Positions 62,596 through 64,000 of a stretch of DNA of 64,000 bases are shown here, one piece after another; within the stretch, counting starts at the first letter, position 1; every line of letters starts with the position of its first letter. The stretch comes from Mesonia maritima (GTDB lineage: Bacteria > Bacteroidota > Bacteroidia > Flavobacteriales > Flavobacteriaceae). Where the stretch lies: NCBI RefSeq assembly GCF_042433895.1, contig NZ_JBHLUA010000021.1, positions 62,001 through 126,000 on the forward strand. The letters run 5' to 3'. Both the position numbers and the translations under genes were made by a program. Under the pieces are notes generated by a model. The model worked only from the letters and a program-made list of their open reading frames with translations. It did no database searches and was not told the origin of the DNA.

Positions 62596-63507
62596 CTAAT
62601 TGAATGAATTTCTGAAATCCAAAGGTGAAATGTCTGTTTTCTTCTTAAAAAATTTACTGAAGGATTGTGAATGTTCAAAGCCTAATTCATAGGCGATTTC
62701 GCTTACCGTTAACTCTGTGCTTGATAATCGTTCTTTGGCTTTTTCGATCAATTTGTTATGGATGTGCTGTTGCGTGCTTTGTCCGGTAAGGGTTTTAAGT
62801 AAACGGCTTAGATAACTTACAGATAGATTCAATTCCTCAGAAACATATTGAACTGTTGGCAAACCTTTTTGAGTTACCGTATCATTCTTGAAGTAATCCA
62901 GCAGTAATTTTTCAAACTTGTCAAGAACCTGATGATTGACTTTTCTGTGGGTTAGGAATTGACGATGATAAAAACGGTCGGCATAATTCAAAAGCGTTTC
63001 CAAATGCGCTATGATAATGTCCTGACTAAAATTATCTATGTTTGAATGATACTCTTGCTGAATGTTTTCCATAATTCCGACAATCGTTTTTTCCTCTTTC
63101 TCTGAAAGTCTTAATGCTTCATTTGCCGAATACTCAAAATACTCGTATTGCTTTATTTTATTGGCCAGGGCAGTATTCCAAAGAAAATCGGGGTGAACTA
63201 GCAACACCCACCCCGATTGTTTTAATGCTGATTTTTTCTCTTTAGAAATACTAAAAATCTGATTGGGCGACATAAATGACATCATACCTTCATCATAATA
63301 ATATTGGCCTTGCCCGTAGGTAACTTTGCTTTGACTAAAAACTCTTTTAAGAGCTATTACATAAAAATCTAAGGCCAAATTCATCGGTTCATCAGCGTGC
63401 CAATGTTGGACATTCTCAATATCAATAACACTAATTAAATGATGTTCAGGTTTAGGTAAACCCCTATATTGATGAAATTCGGTTATGGTTTTAATGTGTC
63501 TTGTCAT
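62596..63507 (-). CDS. AraC-family transcriptional regulator
   Basis: A 303-residue regulator. The N-terminal 190 residues form a cupin-type effector domain (HHLISVIDIENVQHWHADEP, GMMSFMSPNQIFSIS). The C-terminal AraC domain (about 205-303) has the two helix-turn-helix units: YVSEELNLSVSYLSRLLKTL and VSEIAYELGFEHSQSFSKFF, followed by KKTDISPLDFR. It starts 1 base after the stop of the broken oxidoreductase gene, so the two formed an operon. It is expected to control the oxidoreductase or a nearby gene. Confidence 0.92.
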   Translation of the reverse strand: MTRHIKTITEFHQYRGLPKPEHHLISVIDIENVQHWHADEPMNLALDFYVIALKRVFSQSKVTYGQGQYYYDEGMMSFMSPNQIFSISKEKKSALKQSGWVLLVHPDFLWNTALANKIKQYEYFEYSANEALRLSEKEEKTIVGIMENIQQEYHSNIDNFSQDIIIAHLETLLNYADRFYHRQFLTHRKVNHQVLDKFEKLLLDYFKNDTVTQKGLPTVQYVSEELNLSVSYLSRLLKTLTGQSTQQHIHNKLIEKAKERLSSTELTVSEIAYELGFEHSQSFSKFFKKKTDISPLDFRNSFN

Positions 63508-63508
63508 T

Positions 63509-64000
63509 TCAATTTTCTTTTCTCACTTCTAATATGATTTTTCCAAGTACTTTTCCTGTTTCAGTTTCCTTATGGGCATCAGCAACTTGTTCCAAAGAAT
63601 GCACGTTGCCAAGAGTCACTTTTAATTTGCCTTCGTTGCTCCACTACGCAAATTGATTGAGCCAGGTCAAGTGATTTGTTTGTGCAGCAAGAAATTCTCC
63701 TTTGACATTCTTTTTCTCCATTGCTTTTTTAACGGCATCGTCAAAAGGGAAGTCCACATTAGCACTTATAAAAATTCCGCCTTTTTTTAATACAGCTATA
63801 CTCTTTAAGCGCTCCTTGTTATCCCGCACTGATGAAGCTTCCAAAACAACATCAATATCTTGCAATAACTCTTCAAAGGACTGTGTCTTATAGTCAATTA
63901 CTTCATCGGCACCAAGTTGTTTTACAAACTCTAGTTTATCCGTAGAAGCACTACCAATTACATAAGCACCCTTTACCTTGGCAAATTGTACTGCAAAATT
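63509..64000 (-). pseudogene. Zinc/quinone-type oxidoreductase (MDR) with in-frame stop, 5' end outside window
   Basis: The frame is open at the right edge and reads NFAVQFAKVKGAYVIGSAS, DKLEFVKQLGADEVIDYKTQ and KKGGIFISANVDFPF. These are the cofactor domain of a medium-chain dehydrogenase/quinone-reductase-like enzyme. At 63644-63646 a TAG interrupts it. The same frame then continues with clear homologous sequence (WSNEGKLKVTLGNVHSLEQV to GKVLGKIILEV) and stops at 63509. A single base change would explain the stop. It precedes the AraC gene by 1 base. The truncated product would lack the C-terminal 45 residues. Confidence 0.75.

Overview
The window is a stretch of a Bacteroidota chromosome, almost certainly from a (probably marine) Flavobacteriaceae. 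The evidence is low G+C coding sequence, type IX secretion (T9SS) and gliding genes (porU, porV, gldJ), several secreted proteins with T9SS C-terminal sorting domains, and the Bacteroidota -7 promoter element TAnnTTTG. The genus cannot be fixed from sequence reading alone; a Gramella/Mesonia/Salegentibacter-like organism would fit.

Layout. 1-18 kb is mostly housekeeping: a GAF-type methionine sulfoxide reductase (cut by the window edge), hemW, a glycosyltransferase, an ECF sigma factor with a small zinc-finger partner, a UbiA-like membrane protein, gcvP, a three-gene KASIII/methyltransferase/GT2 cassette, a PafA-like phosphatase, an MlaE/MlaF transporter pair, a DUF389 membrane protein, mannose-1-phosphate guanylyltransferase, a SprT-like protein, an SDR and an M28 peptidase. 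18-30 kb holds pyruvate dehydrogenase E1-alpha and E2, cdd, porV, porU, divergent gldJ, murF and two tRNA-Val genes. 30-38.5 kb holds folC, a TonB/ExbD/ExbB operon, nhaB, an amino-acid dehydrogenase, anmK and an acyl-CoA dehydrogenase.

38.5-49 kb is a surface-protein region on the minus strand. It has two parallel modules, each a roughly 1,000-residue T9SS cargo protein followed 7-9 bases later by a tiny PID-CTERM-like membrane-tail protein. Upstream lies a three-gene operon of secreted Ig/SprB-like proteins ending in a gliding-motility (type B) sorting domain.

49-52 kb has two adjacent broken genes. An acyl-CoA dehydrogenase-like gene is frameshifted by a perfect 29-bp tandem duplication; removing one copy restores an exact 360-residue reading frame. 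A subtilisin-like T9SS protease has a nonsense codon, a one-base frameshift and an apparent loss of the catalytic histidine. 52-57 kb returns to intact genes: an SpoU-type methyltransferase, a GreA/B-like factor, and a PAS/GAF multisensor lacking a kinase ATPase domain, overlapping a response regulator.

57-64 kb is gene-poor and decayed: gene remnants, a LytTR response regulator with a split sensor kinase, a frameshifted outer-membrane-like protein, an AraC regulator and an oxidoreductase with an in-frame stop. Several lesions look like losses of one base from short homopolymers, so both real decay and assembly error must be considered. No insertion sequence, phage, CRISPR array or rRNA was seen.
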